Positions 55,553 through 64,000 are shown, numbered from the stretch's first letter. The stretch: DNA of 64,000 nucleotides from Pseudomonas sp. URIL14HWK12:I12 (GCF_003097135.1 NZ_QEQL01000001.1:124001-188000); one strand, 5' to 3'. Translations and numbers: made by a program. Notes: generated by a model from the letters alone, not told the origin.

Positions 55553-55790
55553 GTTCAGTCCATGTGCCCGGCGCGGCCCCTAGCAGGCCTCGGGTATGAA
55601 GCTCCGACACAGCCGTTTCGCTTAGATTCCGTTCGACAATGCCGCTGCGTAGGTACTTTCGTCGGTCAGAAGGAATTTTCCTGGATCAGCAGCGCTCATC
55701 CATACCTGCGCCCGTCGCCGTAGGAGCTAGCGATAGCCGGGCTGGCCGGCGAGGGCCGCGTAAGCGGTACATAGGGTTCAAGGAGGGTGC

Positions 55791-56471
55791 GTGAAAAACG
55801 ACGATATCGAGGCGCTGATCGAAACAGACCTGGCCGGCGCCAATCATGCCCTGGCCAATGGCTGGAGATTGATGGCGGTAACCCATACCAGCAGTCCGCA
55901 AGTGCCTGGGCAAACGCAGACGGTGTATGTGATGGGTAAGCCGATGGGGCAGGCGGCGCCTGCGCTAGCGACGGGTTTGGGCCTGGACCGGATGGCGCTG
56001 GAAGCGGTAGTGGATTACCTTCACGAGCACGAGCTCAAGCTTTCGACAGCGGAGTCCTGCACGGCGGGGCAAATGGTAGCGCTCCTGGCCTCCGTATCGG
56101 GGGCCGGCACCTGCGTCGAAAGCGGTTATGTAGTGTATTCGCCTGATGCAAAAAAACGTCTGCTGGGTGTGAGCGAGCAGACCGTCCAGCGGTTCGGCCT
56201 GACCAGCGTAGAACTGGCGCGGGAAATGGCCGTAGGCGCCTTGCAGCAAGGGCCAGCAGACATTGCGGTGGCCACCACCGGCGTGGCTGGGCCCGAGCCC
56301 ATGGCGGGTGTTGAGCCGGGCACCGTGTGCATTGCGTGGGCATTCAGCGTGGGGGATGACATTCGGGTATTCAGCGAGACCGTACGGTTTTCCGGCAACC
56401 GGGCCGTGGTGATCAATACCGCTTCATTCTATGGGCTGGTGCAGATCCCTCGGCTGCACGAGGGGCTGTAA
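55791..56471 (+). CDS. CinA-family nicotinamide-nucleotide amidase (PncC) with N-terminal extension
   Basis: 226 residues from GTG 55791. The C-terminal 160 residues are the CinA/PncC domain that deamidates NMN to NaMN: LSTAESCTAGQMVALLASVS, GYVVYSPDAKKRLLGVSEQT, and ATTGVAGPEPMAGVEPGTVC. About 60 extra residues precede it (AGANHALANGWRLMAVTHT, TVYVMGKP), which look like a small beta-alpha unit of the DUF1737/DUF4177 style; that assignment is tentative. A strong hairpin follows the stop. Confidence 0.88.
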   Translation: MKNDDIEALIETDLAGANHALANGWRLMAVTHTSSPQVPGQTQTVYVMGKPMGQAAPALATGLGLDRMALEAVVDYLHEHELKLSTAESCTAGQMVALLASVSGAGTCVESGYVVYSPDAKKRLLGVSEQTVQRFGLTSVELAREMAVGALQQGPADIAVATTGVAGPEPMAGVEPGTVCIAWAFSVGDDIRVFSETVRFSGNRAVVINTASFYGLVQIPRLHEGL

Positions 56472-56474
56472 TAG

Positions 56475-56498
56475 AACGCGGCGCGGGGGCGCCGCGTT
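56475..56498 (+). terminator. Hairpin terminator after cinA
   Basis: aacgcggcgc (56475-56484) and gcgccgcgtt (56489-56498) form a perfect 10-bp stem with a GGGG loop, directly after the cinA stop. Only a few T residues follow, so efficiency is uncertain. The converging metallothionein gene ends 20 bases further on. Confidence 0.65.
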
Positions 56499-56518
56499 TA
56501 TCTGCGCCCCGTCGACGC

Positions 56519-56758
56519 TTAAGGCGAGACCGGGTCGCTGGCAGGGAAGGTTTCCTCTACCGCGTGGTCCAGCGTTGCGCCACTTTGCTCGCGGGCGGCG
56601 GCACTGGAGCACTGGCAGCCCGGCATCTGGCACTTCTCACCCTGGCGGTGGCCATCGGCACACGCCGGGCAGCAATAGGCCAAGCCATCATTGACATGGC
56701 GTGGCGGGTCGGGCAATTCGCAGGTGCAGGCATCGCACGCGCACAGTCTTGACGTCAT
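56519..56758 (-). CDS. Bacterial metallothionein
   Basis: 79 residues, cysteine-rich: CACDACTCELPDPPRHVNDG, YCCPACADGHRQGEKC and GCQC give ten cysteines plus histidines, the pattern of Pseudomonas metallothioneins that bind zinc and cadmium. A 25-residue cysteine-free tail follows. AGGAGG precedes ATG 56758. It is last in a probable three-gene unit with the PLDc_N and DUF1652 genes, on the same strand. Confidence 0.92.
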   Translation of the reverse strand: MTSRLCACDACTCELPDPPRHVNDGLAYCCPACADGHRQGEKCQMPGCQCSSAAAREQSGATLDHAVEETFPASDPVSP

Positions 56759-56784
56759 GGTAAAACCCTCCTCATCAAGGTAGG

Positions 56785-57006
56785 TCAGCCTTTGCTATGG
56801 CTGGGTGAGGTGGGCGCCTTAGCTACCCCGCGCGGGCCGGTGATGCCCCAGATAACCAGGCCCAGTACGGGCGCTATCAGGATCAACACCGTCCACCCAG
56901 CTTTGCTGCCGTTGTCTTTCGGGCTGCGCCACACGCTGTTTATGGCCCACACGTCGAGCAGTAAAACAATCACCAGTAGCGCGGTGTAGAACGAAAAGAT
57001 TTCCAT
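56785..57006 (-). CDS. Small PLDc_N-type membrane protein
   Basis: 73 residues with two hydrophobic helices (FYTALLVIVLLLDVWAINSV and GWTVLILIAPVLGLVIWGIT) and the WRSPKDNGSK loop typical of the phospholipase-D nuclease N-terminal (PLDc_N) domain. No catalytic part. Start 57006 is favoured by AAGG eight bases upstream. It lies 26 bases upstream of the metallothionein. Confidence 0.82.
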   Translation of the reverse strand: MEIFSFYTALLVIVLLLDVWAINSVWRSPKDNGSKAGWTVLILIAPVLGLVIWGITGPRGVAKAPTSPSHSKG

Positions 57007-57023
57007 TGGATTCACCTTCAGAT

Positions 57024-57320
57024 CTAGAAGCGAGGGCCGGAGCGGGCGCCACTCTGAGAATGGGCTGCTGCGGGGCGTGATGCGGGAACTGTATCGAACA
57101 ACTCACGTACCTCCTGCACTAGGCCAGCCAAAGCGCGCATGGAGACTAAGGCGTCGTGGGGTACCCATTCCTTGAAGACCACACGTCGCGAATCCTCATG
57201 GCTGGTCACCTTCAAGTGGACATGTTGAGCGTCCACATCCTGAATTTCACAGGTGTCGGGCAAGAAAGCTCGCTCGACGATGTGCCTAAGTTCCAGGTCG
57301 GAAAGACCGGTGGGAAACAT
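57024..57320 (-). CDS. DUF1652 family protein (second copy)
   Basis: 98 residues, same family as the protein at 15437-15703; both begin with an LxxLELR, (I/V)xxAFLP block. Here a beta part (VHLKVTSHEDSRRVVFKEWV) and a helix (RALAGLVQEVRELF) follow. GAGG precedes ATG 57320. It heads the small unit with the PLDc_N and metallothionein genes. Function of the family is unknown. Confidence 0.85.
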   Translation of the reverse strand: MFPTGLSDLELRHIVERAFLPDTCEIQDVDAQHVHLKVTSHEDSRRVVFKEWVPHDALVSMRALAGLVQEVRELFDTVPASRPAAAHSQSGARSGPRF

Positions 57321-58230
57321 GATTTAAACCTCGCAAGCTCATTGTCAGGGGTGCAGCGGCCTATCGGTGCGGTTCGTATCGATCAATGCTGCAGTTCCCC
57401 GGCGTACTATTCGTGATTTGTACCGTTAAACGTGTTTGGCGGCTATATCGCCTGCCTCGCTGGTCGCGGGAGATTGATGGCGTGAGTGGGCGGTGCAGAT
57501 TGGATCGCCCAGTTCATCCCTCATCAACGCGATGCCTCGCGCCCCATGGGTTTTAAAACTTTCTCAAAGATCAAAACCGAGGAACGCTTCATGATCGAGA
57601 GCCAGGTCGAGGTAATAATTCCAGCGACTGGACGGACGGCTGAAAACTTTACAAAGTATTCATAGTTGTAAAGGTTTTACTATTGCATGAGCTGCAATGC
57701 CGATTTGAAGTGTGGGCGGGATATTAATTAACCCGCGCCACAGGCCAGGCCCGTAGTGATACAGAGCCATTGAGTGATGACATCATTCACTTTGCTAGTT
57801 GCCTAATGTCGGCCGCGCCAAATACACGTGCTCTTGGCCATTCGTCGGGCTGAAGGGCAATCGGAGAACACTTTTGCCCCCGGTCCCCTCTCGATATACA
57901 TGTTGGTAGCCCTTATCGCTCTCGTCAGTATCAGGCGGTATTGGCTTAGTAAGGCAGGCAGTGTGCTTAGGGCTTTATGCTCTCGAACTCATTGACAGTT
58001 ACAGCATTGGCAGCGCTATCGGCTTTCAATCCTCGGCACGCTTGCCCTTATAAATACTCAGCTAACTAGATTTTGGGTCGTCGCAAGCCGTCGCTGGGGA
58101 CTCTCGCCCTAGAAAGAACGACTCGAAATATCTGCATTGCTTAGCTTGCAACTTGCCCAGTCACTTGAGCGCTGCAATCGCCTGACCGCGCTTTAGCGCA
58201 CACCGTGAAACGCCTAATGGAGAACTCATA
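57321..58230 (+). other. Long AT-richer intergenic region upstream of the Mn catalase
   Basis: Over 900 bases without a convincing gene, markedly less GC-rich than its surroundings. It holds a 24-codon frame at 57591-57665 with a ribosome site, a small hairpin gcggg/cccgc near 57717-57737, and an AT-rich TATAAA at about 58050 that could serve the catalase. Nothing else recognisable on either strand. Confidence 0.4.
57591..57665 (+). CDS. Possible 24-residue small protein
   Basis: GAGGAA lies seven bases before ATG 57591, followed by 24 codons reading IESQVEVIIPATGRT then AENFTKYS and TAG. The good ribosome site and protein-like content make it worth recording, but it may be the front end of a gene lost by mutation. 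No family recognised. Confidence 0.3.
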   Translation: MIESQVEVIIPATGRTAENFTKYS

Positions 58231-59109
58231 ATGTTCATGCATAACAAACGACTGCAATACACCGTTCGCGTCGCTGAGCCCAACCCCGGCCTGGCCAATC
58301 TGATGCTGGAGCAGTTCGGCGGCCCGCAGGGCGAACTGGCCGCGGCCATGCGTTACTTCACCCAGGCCGTGACCGAAGTCGACCCGGGCCGCAAAGACAT
58401 GCTGTTCGACATCGCCACTGAAGAGCTCAGCCATTTGGAGGTCATCGGGTCAATCATCGTCATGCTGAACAAAGGCGCCCGAGGTGATTTGGCCGAGGGC
58501 ACTCAGCAGGAAGGGGAGCTCTATCGCTCTCTGACGGGGGCGGGCAATGATTCGCATATCACCAGCCTGCTTTATGGCGGGGGTGCAGCGTTGATCAACT
58601 CAGCGGGCGTACCCTGGAACGCCGCCTACATCGACACCATCGGCGAACCCACCGCGGACCTGCGCTCCAATATCGCTGCAGAAGCGCGCGCCAAAATCGT
58701 CTACGAACGTCTGATCAACGTCACCGACGACCCTGGTATCCGGGACGCCCTGACCTTCCTGATGACCCGCGAAATTGCCCACCAGCTGTCTTTCGAAAAA
58801 GCGCTGCATTCCATTCAGCCCAATTTCCCACAGGGCAAATTGCCGGGTGACCCGAAATATACCCAGGTGTATTTCAACCTGTCGCAGGGTGAGCCGGACC
58901 TGCGTGGTCCGTGGAACCAAGGCGAGGGCTGGGAGTATGTCGAGAATCCGCAGCCAGCCGTGGATGGCGGCGACGGCATGCCGAGTGTAACGCTGCCTGC
59001 CGAGCAGGAAGCGGCGGTTGAGGCTATGAAGCTGCGAACGATGAGCTCGCCGGATGCTCAGCCGCTGACCGGTGCTGAGTTGGGCAGCGCCAAAGGCGGG
59101 AAAATCTGA
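58231..59109 (+). CDS. Manganese catalase
   Basis: 292 residues of the dimanganese catalase family, which breaks hydrogen peroxide into water and oxygen. Blocks include LLMLEQFGGPQGELAAAMRY-type helix (LMLEQFGGPQGELAAAMRYF) with a metal glutamate, DIATEELSHLEVIG with Glu and His ligands, and AEARAKIVYERL then REIAHQLSFEKAL with the last ligands. GGAG precedes the ATG. A long AT-rich leader region upstream suggests regulated, probably stationary-phase, expression. Confidence 0.95.
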   Translation: MFMHNKRLQYTVRVAEPNPGLANLMLEQFGGPQGELAAAMRYFTQAVTEVDPGRKDMLFDIATEELSHLEVIGSIIVMLNKGARGDLAEGTQQEGELYRSLTGAGNDSHITSLLYGGGAALINSAGVPWNAAYIDTIGEPTADLRSNIAAEARAKIVYERLINVTDDPGIRDALTFLMTREIAHQLSFEKALHSIQPNFPQGKLPGDPKYTQVYFNLSQGEPDLRGPWNQGEGWEYVENPQPAVDGGDGMPSVTLPAEQEAAVEAMKLRTMSSPDAQPLTGAELGSAKGGKI

Positions 59110-59339
59110 TGCATCCCTGGCCGCGCTCTGCGCGGCCAGCTCTTGGAAGCCTCGACCCACCTAACACCTGCTTTGATAGCAGTATCACAATCGAATCGCC
59201 GCCTTGAAGGGCGTTGGCTGGGCATCCCGGCCAGCCCAAGGCTGATCGCGCCTCGGCACAGCGGTACCCAGCCGGTGAGCAACTGAACTGTCGGGCGCAT
59301 CGAGGGCTCCATCGTTGATCGACACGGAGGATCCTCATC

Positions 59340-61835
59340 GTGAAAGCGCCGCCCTTGAGTGACTACAACCGCAAGCGCGATTTCACCGCGACCCCGGAGC
59401 CATCAGGGCAGGGCGGCCCGGCCCCAAGGCTTGGCAGCGCGCGGCAATCCGTGATCCAGAAGCACGACGCTTCGCACCTGCATTATGACTTTCGCCTCGA
59501 ACTGGACGGTACGCTCAAAAGCTGGGCGGTGCCCAAGGGGCCGTGCCTGGACCCCTCAGTCAAGCGGCTCGCGGTGCAGGTTGAAGACCACCCTGTGGAT
59601 TACGCCAGTTTCGAAGGCAGCATTCCGGAAGGCCATTACGGTGCGGGGGAAGTGATCGTCTGGGATCGGGGCGTCTGGGAGCCTCAGGGTGACCCTGCCC
59701 AGGCCTATGCCAAAGGGCGGTTGAAGTTCACCCTCCAGGGTGAAAAGCTGACCGGGCAGTGGAACCTGGTGCGCACCGCCAGTAAGGGCAAGCAGCAGCA
59801 GTGGTTTCTGATCAAGCACCGTGACGAGGCCGCACGTGACTATCCCGCCTACGACGTGCTCGAGGCAGAGCCGGCCAGTGTGCTCAGCGATAGGGCAATA
59901 GGTGACGTCGGTGAAAAGCCCACCAAGGCCAAAGCCAAAAGCAAGTCCGAAACCAAAGCCAAGCCCAAAGCGGCGATGCCGCGCCAGTTGAAGCCTCAGT
60001 TGGCGACACTTGTAGAGGCTGCGCCCTCAGGGGATTGGCGTTATGAACTCAAGTTCGATGGCTATCGAATGCTAGCGCGGGTCGAGGATGGCGAAGTGAG
60101 GCTGTTCACCCGCAACGGCCATGACTGGACCGCAAAGCTCAGTGCTCAAGCTCAGGCGCTGGCGACCTTGGGTGCGAAGCAAGCCTGGCTCGACGGCGAA
60201 ATGGTTGTGCTCGATGACGAGGGTATACCGAGCTTCCAGCGCTTGCAGAACGCCTTCGACAGCGACCAAACTGGCGCCATTGTGTATTACGTGTTCGATA
60301 TGCCCTGGCTCAATGGCCAGGACCTGCGCGAGGCGGCCCTTGAGCAACGAAGAGAAGCGTTGGCGGCGCTGCTAAAGGGGCATGAAAGTGATGTGCTGCG
60401 GTATTCAGAGGACTTTGACGAAGATGGCAGCGCACTGTTGCATAGCGCCTGCGAGCTGCATATGGAAGGGCTGATCGGTAAGCGTGCCAACAGCCCCTAC
60501 ACCTCTGGCCGAAGCGACAGTTGGATCAAGCTCAAATGCCAGCAGCGCCAGGAGTTCGTGGTGCTGGGTTACACCGCGCCCAAGGGGTCGCGCAAAGGCT
60601 TCGGGGCCTTGCTGCTGGGCCTGCACGAGCAGCAAGGAGGCCCGCTGCGCTATGCGGGCAAGGTGGGCACGGGCTTCAGCGCCGCCACCTTGAAGTCGAT
60701 ACACGCGCGGCTCAAACCGCTGCACCGTGAAGGCCCGCCGCTGGTTGACCTCCCCGGGGGAATGGCTGCGCATGGGGTGCAATGGCTTGAGCCGCAGTTG
60801 CTGGCTGAAGTGGCCTATGCACAAATGACCGGCGATGGCTTGGTGCGTCATGCCGTATTCCAAGGGCTGCGCGATGACAAGCCGGCCACCGACATTACCC
60901 AGGAGCAACCCAAGCGGCCACCCAAACCCCGCCCGAGCCGGGCCGCCGGGGCGGTGCGCATCACCCACCCCGATAGAGTCATAGACCCAGCCAGCGGCGC
61001 CACCAAGCAGCAACTGGCCGACTATTACGAGCAAGTAACCGAATGGTTGCTGCCGCAGTTGCGAGAACGGCCCGTTGCCTTGGTCAGAGCGCCGGAGGGC
61101 ATCGAGGGTGAGCTGTTCTTCCAGAAAAATGCAGGGCGGCTACGCATTCCAGGGCTTGAAGGGTTGGACAAAGCGTTCTCCGGCCAGCCGGTCATGCTGG
61201 TACAAACGCCTCGCGCGCTGCTCGGCGCCGTTCAGATGAACACGGTGGAGTTGCACACCTGGAACGCCGTGAGCACTTCACCGGATCACCCCGATCGGTT
61301 CATCCTCGACCTGGACCCAGACCCTGCGCTGCCTTGGCGGGCCATGATCGAGGCCACCCAGCTCACGCTGGCGGTGCTTGACGAGCTTGGGCTCAAGGCC
61401 TTCATCAAGACCAGCGGCGGCAAGGGTATGCACATCGTGGTGCCGCTCAAGCCGAAGGCCGGCTGGGATGAGGTCAAGGCCTTCAGCAAGGCCATTGCCG
61501 AACACCTGGCCGAACAGATCCCCGAGCGCTTTAGCGCAGTGGCCGGGCCCAAGAACCGGGTCGGCAGGATCTTCATCGACTATTTACGCAACAACCACGG
61601 CGCCACCACCGTGGCTGCCTACTCCGCCCGGGCTCGGCCGAACCTGCCCGTGTCGGTGCCGGTGTCGCGCCATGAGCTGGGTGAGCTCAAGGCGGCCAAT
61701 GCCTGGCATATCGGCAATCTGCCCAACCGCCTTGCGCAATTGAAGCAAGACCCCTGGCAGGGCTTCGAGCAAGCGCGCCAGACCATCACCGCGGCGATCA
61801 AGCGCCGCCTTGGCAAGGAGCACCGTAATGCCTAG
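59340..61835 (+). CDS. ligD: ATP-dependent DNA ligase D (phosphoesterase-ligase-polymerase)
   Basis: 831 residues with domain order phosphoesterase, ligase, polymerase, as in P. aeruginosa LigD. Residues about 20-185: HDASHLHYDFRLELDG and IPEGHYGAGEVIVWDRG (3'-end processing). A Lys/Ala-rich linker (KAKAKSKSETKAKPKA) leads to the ligase with the AMP-accepting Lys near 237 in LKFDGYRM. From about 540: polymerase with FILDLDPDPALPW and TSGGKGMHIVVPL. GTG 59340 has GGAGG upstream. With Ku it performs bacterial non-homologous end joining. Confidence 0.97.
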   Translation: MKAPPLSDYNRKRDFTATPEPSGQGGPAPRLGSARQSVIQKHDASHLHYDFRLELDGTLKSWAVPKGPCLDPSVKRLAVQVEDHPVDYASFEGSIPEGHYGAGEVIVWDRGVWEPQGDPAQAYAKGRLKFTLQGEKLTGQWNLVRTASKGKQQQWFLIKHRDEAARDYPAYDVLEAEPASVLSDRAIGDVGEKPTKAKAKSKSETKAKPKAAMPRQLKPQLATLVEAAPSGDWRYELKFDGYRMLARVEDGEVRLFTRNGHDWTAKLSAQAQALATLGAKQAWLDGEMVVLDDEGIPSFQRLQNAFDSDQTGAIVYYVFDMPWLNGQDLREAALEQRREALAALLKGHESDVLRYSEDFDEDGSALLHSACELHMEGLIGKRANSPYTSGRSDSWIKLKCQQRQEFVVLGYTAPKGSRKGFGALLLGLHEQQGGPLRYAGKVGTGFSAATLKSIHARLKPLHREGPPLVDLPGGMAAHGVQWLEPQLLAEVAYAQMTGDGLVRHAVFQGLRDDKPATDITQEQPKRPPKPRPSRAAGAVRITHPDRVIDPASGATKQQLADYYEQVTEWLLPQLRERPVALVRAPEGIEGELFFQKNAGRLRIPGLEGLDKAFSGQPVMLVQTPRALLGAVQMNTVELHTWNAVSTSPDHPDRFILDLDPDPALPWRAMIEATQLTLAVLDELGLKAFIKTSGGKGMHIVVPLKPKAGWDEVKAFSKAIAEHLAEQIPERFSAVAGPKNRVGRIFIDYLRNNHGATTVAAYSARARPNLPVSVPVSRHELGELKAANAWHIGNLPNRLAQLKQDPWQGFEQARQTITAAIKRRLGKEHRNA

Positions 61836-62679
61836 ATCCCTCTGGAACGGCGCCATCAGTTTCGGCCTGGTGCATATCCCCGTATCGCTTGTGTCTGCCA
61901 CTCATACCGGCGGGGTGGACTTTGACTGGCTGGACAAGCGCAGCATGGACCCAGTCGGCTACAAACGCGTCAACAAGAAAACCGGAAAAGAGGTGGGCAA
62001 GGAGGATATCGTCAAAGGGGTGGAGTATGAGAAAGGGCGTTATGTGGTGGTCAGTGAAGCGGAGATACGCGCAGCGCACCCGGAAGCCACCCAAACCATC
62101 GACCTGTTCGCGTTTATCGACCGTGAGCAGATCCCACTGCAGAACATCGATACGCCTTATTATTTAACGCCGCAGAAACGCGGGGAAAAGGTCTACGCGT
62201 TGTTACGTGAAACCCTGACCAGCACTGGCAAGGTTGGGCTGGCCAACGTAATCATCCGTACCCGCCAACACCTGGCGGCACTGATGGTGGTCGAAGACGC
62301 CCTGGTGCTGGTTTTGCTGCGCTGGCCGGCCCAAGTACACCCCCTCGACGACTTGGAAATTCCGGAGAGCGCTCGCAAGGCTAAGCTCAGCAAAGCCGAA
62401 AAAGACATGGCCCGGCAGTTGGTCGAGGGTATGAGCAGCCAATGGCAGCCCGAGCAATACCAGGACACTTTCGAAGAACAGATCATGGCGTTGGTGGAGA
62501 CCAAGGCCAGCAAGGGCAAACTTGAAGAGGTAGAGGCGCCTGAGGAGCCCAAGCGCCGTTCGGCCGATGTGGTAGACCTGACCGAACTGCTCAAGCGCAG
62601 CCTCGGTGGCGGGAAGCCTGCAAAGACCAAGACAAAGGCCAAGCAGCCTGCCACGCGAAAATCACCCAAGGCATCTTGA
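61828..62679 (+). CDS. ku: Ku DNA end-binding protein
   Basis: 283 residues. Ku core: RSLWNGAISFGLVHIPVSLV, DWLDKRSMDPVGYKRVNKKT, DLFAFIDREQIP and YYLTPQKRGEKVYALLRETL, followed by the minimal bridge region and a Lys/Ala-rich C-terminal tail (KPAKTKTKAKQPATRKS) that contacts DNA or LigD. Start 61828 has AAGGAG upstream and overlaps the ligD stop by eight bases, so expression is coupled. The homodimer rings DNA ends and recruits LigD. Confidence 0.97.
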   Translation: MPRSLWNGAISFGLVHIPVSLVSATHTGGVDFDWLDKRSMDPVGYKRVNKKTGKEVGKEDIVKGVEYEKGRYVVVSEAEIRAAHPEATQTIDLFAFIDREQIPLQNIDTPYYLTPQKRGEKVYALLRETLTSTGKVGLANVIIRTRQHLAALMVVEDALVLVLLRWPAQVHPLDDLEIPESARKAKLSKAEKDMARQLVEGMSSQWQPEQYQDTFEEQIMALVETKASKGKLEEVEAPEEPKRRSADVVDLTELLKRSLGGGKPAKTKTKAKQPATRKSPKAS

Positions 62680-62731
62680 TGGCGTTGCGGCCAGGCATGT
62701 GCCGGAACTCTCTCGGTCGCTGAGTGCGAAG

Positions 62732-62863
62732 CTACTCATCGACCAAGGGCACCGGTGCATCCTCGAGCCACTCCGACCCCGGGTCTTCATTACCCGGGTC
62801 ATTGAGCGGCGGCAGCTCGTCTTCCTGGTATTCAGGCTCATGAACAGGCTTGGATGGGTGCAT
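62732..62863 (-). CDS. 43-residue acidic small protein beside ku
   Basis: A complete short gene: GGAGG nine bases before ATG 62863, 43 codons, then TAG at 62732. The product is proline-rich and strongly acidic (HPSKPVHEPEYQEDELPPL, NDPGNEDPGSEWLEDAPVPL), lacking hydrophobic segments, so likely disordered. It converges on ku. The strong ribosome site, resembling that of the DUF1652 gene (GAGGTTTAAA), supports it. Function unknown. Confidence 0.75.
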   Translation of the reverse strand: MHPSKPVHEPEYQEDELPPLNDPGNEDPGSEWLEDAPVPLVDE

Positions 62864-62917
62864 GGTTTAAACCTCCGCGGTCAGTACAGGTATGACCTCG
62901 CACTCGGTGCAACGGCG

Positions 62918-63316
62918 CTACTGGGCGACCAGCGGCTCGCGCCACTGGATGACATTGCCTTCCGGGTCGTAGCCATCACAGGCCCTGAAATAAGGGCCCT
63001 GCCATTCATCCTGCAGGGCATCCAGGCCCCCGCCGAGCGATGGCGCGAGGGTACGGACCCTGGCCAGGGAGGTCGTCGGAAACACCAGCTTGACCGGCAC
63101 GTCGTCCCGCCGTAGCGGTGGCGAAGCGATTACCAGGTTGGCACTGATCACCTCCGGCAGGCCATGGAGCACCAGTTGAAAGCTCTCAGACTCCAGCACG
63201 GTGAGATTGGCCTGGCGCATGACCAGTCGCAGGTCGGCCAGCTGTTCGTAGAATTGGGCCAGGCGGTCCAGGTCTTTGCCGAACAGTACGGCACCGGCTT
63301 TTAGAGGGGCGGGCAT
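62918..63316 (-). CDS. VOC-superfamily (glyoxalase/bleomycin-resistance fold) protein
   Basis: 132 residues, one full vicinal-oxygen-chelate module: AGAVLFGKDLDRLAQFYEQL, MRQANLTVLESESFQLVLHG, VKLVFPTTSLARVRTLAPSL and CDGYDPEGNVIQWREPL, the last carrying a conserved Glu-region (normally a metal ligand). Start 63316 begins the domain; the upstream frame is non-coding. Enzymatic role not assignable. Divergent from the MFS gene at the right edge. Confidence 0.85.
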   Translation of the reverse strand: MPAPLKAGAVLFGKDLDRLAQFYEQLADLRLVMRQANLTVLESESFQLVLHGLPEVISANLVIASPPLRRDDVPVKLVFPTTSLARVRTLAPSLGGGLDALQDEWQGPYFRACDGYDPEGNVIQWREPLVAQ

Positions 63317-63436
63317 GAGTAGAGGGCTCCGGGAATAGTGAGTTGACGCTAGAGCGCAGGGATGGGCTTGTCCAGCGCTCTGGCCGGCCGTATTGTTGTT
63401 ACTTCCCCTTACAATTACTGCCCAGAGGCGTTTCTG

Positions 63437-64000
63437 ATGATCTCCAACGCGCTGGCTGGCGCTCTGCAGCGCCGGCGTGTCCATTATGGTTGGGCTGTGG
63501 TGTTGGCCACGTTTCTGGTCATGCTCACCGCTGCCGCCGCGATGGGGGCCCCGGGCGTCTTGATCCAGCCGCTGCAGGCCGAATTTGGCTGGAGCACTGA
63601 GCAGATCTCCGTCGCCTTGGCCGTGCGCTTGGTGCTGTTTGGCCTGCTGGGCCCGTTCGCTGCTGCGCTGATCAATCATTTCGGTTTGCGCCCGGTGGTG
63701 GTGGCGGCGATGAGCCTGATCGGCCTGGGGTTTCTTGGTTCGCTGTTCATGACACAGTTATGGCAACTGCTGTTGCTGTGGGGCGTAGTGGTAGGCGTAG
63801 GCACGGGTATGGTGGCCATGGTGCTGGGCGCTACCGTAGCCACGCGCTGGTTCGTGCACCGTCGTGGGCTGGTCATGGGGCTATTGGCTGCCAGCTCGGC
63901 GACTGGCCAACTGCTGTTTTTGCCGTTGATGGCCGAGCTCAGCAGCCGCTTTGGCTGGCGCGCTGCAGCGGTGTTCGTGTGCGCCGTGCTGATGCTGGCA
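63437..64000 (+). CDS. MFS transporter, 3' part beyond window edge
   Basis: 188 codons are visible. The N-terminus RRRVHYGWAVVLATFLVMLT, then GAPGVLIQPLQAEFGWSTEQ and FVHRRGLVMGLLAASSATGQ match the monocarboxylate/oxalate:formate-type MFS branch. At least five hydrophobic helices are present. GAGG precedes ATG 63437. Substrate cannot be assigned. It is divergent from the VOC gene. Confidence 0.85.
   Translation, partial: MISNALAGALQRRRVHYGWAVVLATFLVMLTAAAAMGAPGVLIQPLQAEFGWSTEQISVALAVRLVLFGLLGPFAAALINHFGLRPVVVAAMSLIGLGFLGSLFMTQLWQLLLLWGVVVGVGTGMVAMVLGATVATRWFVHRRGLVMGLLAASSATGQLLFLPLMAELSSRFGWRAAAVFVCAVLMLA

Noticed and set aside
1..64000. tRNA, rRNA genes, insertion sequences and CRISPR arrays
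   Set aside because: I looked for T-loop motifs, transposase signatures and spaced repeats and found none that hold up; only the integrase remnant and the edge recombinase relate to mobility.

Overview
The window reads as chromosomal DNA of a fluorescent Pseudomonas, most likely of the P. putida group. The basis is high GC content, GGAG-type ribosome sites, Pseudomonas-restricted families (two DUF1652 proteins, a Pseudomonas-type metallothionein) and gene types common in that group (eat-eutBC, LigD/Ku, YdeP-type oxidoreductase). This is inference from gene content; no ribosomal RNA or tRNA gene is present. About 66 protein genes are supported, including three small ones (38, 43 and 56 codons) and an integrase remnant.

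Layout. 1-1.75 kb: a LexA-boxed unknown gene overlapping a tyrosine recombinase that runs off the left edge. 1.8-6.7 kb: AraC-type regulator divergent from ethanolamine permease and ethanolamine ammonia-lyase (eutBC). 6.9-15.1 kb: acetolactate synthase, a type II dehydroquinase, an MscS-type channel, a cytosine-deaminase-like hydrolase, a PAS-GGDEF cyclase and a stress-type SDR. 15.4-18.3 kb: DUF1652 protein and a secreted mannuronan C5-epimerase with three calcium-binding R-modules. 18.5-26 kb: LysE exporter, ABC-F ATPase YbiT, a small scar (integrase C-terminus plus orphan SUKH/SMI1 protein), YkgJ protein, and a LysR / solute-binding protein / MHS-transporter group.

26.2-37.1 kb is a signalling and DNA-damage block. 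It holds three closely related single-domain response regulators, a GH5 glycosidase, a SRAP protease divergent from umuDC across a LexA box, a blue-light LOV hybrid kinase coupled to an unknown gene, a GAF protein and a membrane hybrid kinase. 37.3-42.8 kb: lipoprotein, pyruvate-oxidase-like TPP enzyme, DUF2235 hydrolase, TrmK-like methylase and MdtD-like exporter.

42.8-51.8 kb is a tight minus-strand operon: amidase, CE4 hydrolase of exactly cyclic-imide-hydrolase length, MFS, two SDRs, a 99-residue CxxC protein, a CobW GTPase and a leaderless PotD-like binding protein. It lies opposite a GntR regulator carrying two winged-helix domains, with an AT-rich inverted repeat between. The simplest reading is catabolism of a cyclic imide or similar amide, with CobW supplying metal. 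51.8-63.3 kb is stress-oriented: YdeP-type molybdoenzyme, YetF protein, CinA/PncC, metallothionein, Mn catalase, LigD and Ku. The right edge cuts an MFS gene.

The best candidates for something undescribed are the LexA-controlled unknown gene plus recombinase, the imide-type operon with its double-headed regulator and signal-less binding protein, and the LOV-kinase/paralogous-receiver cluster around the SOS genes.
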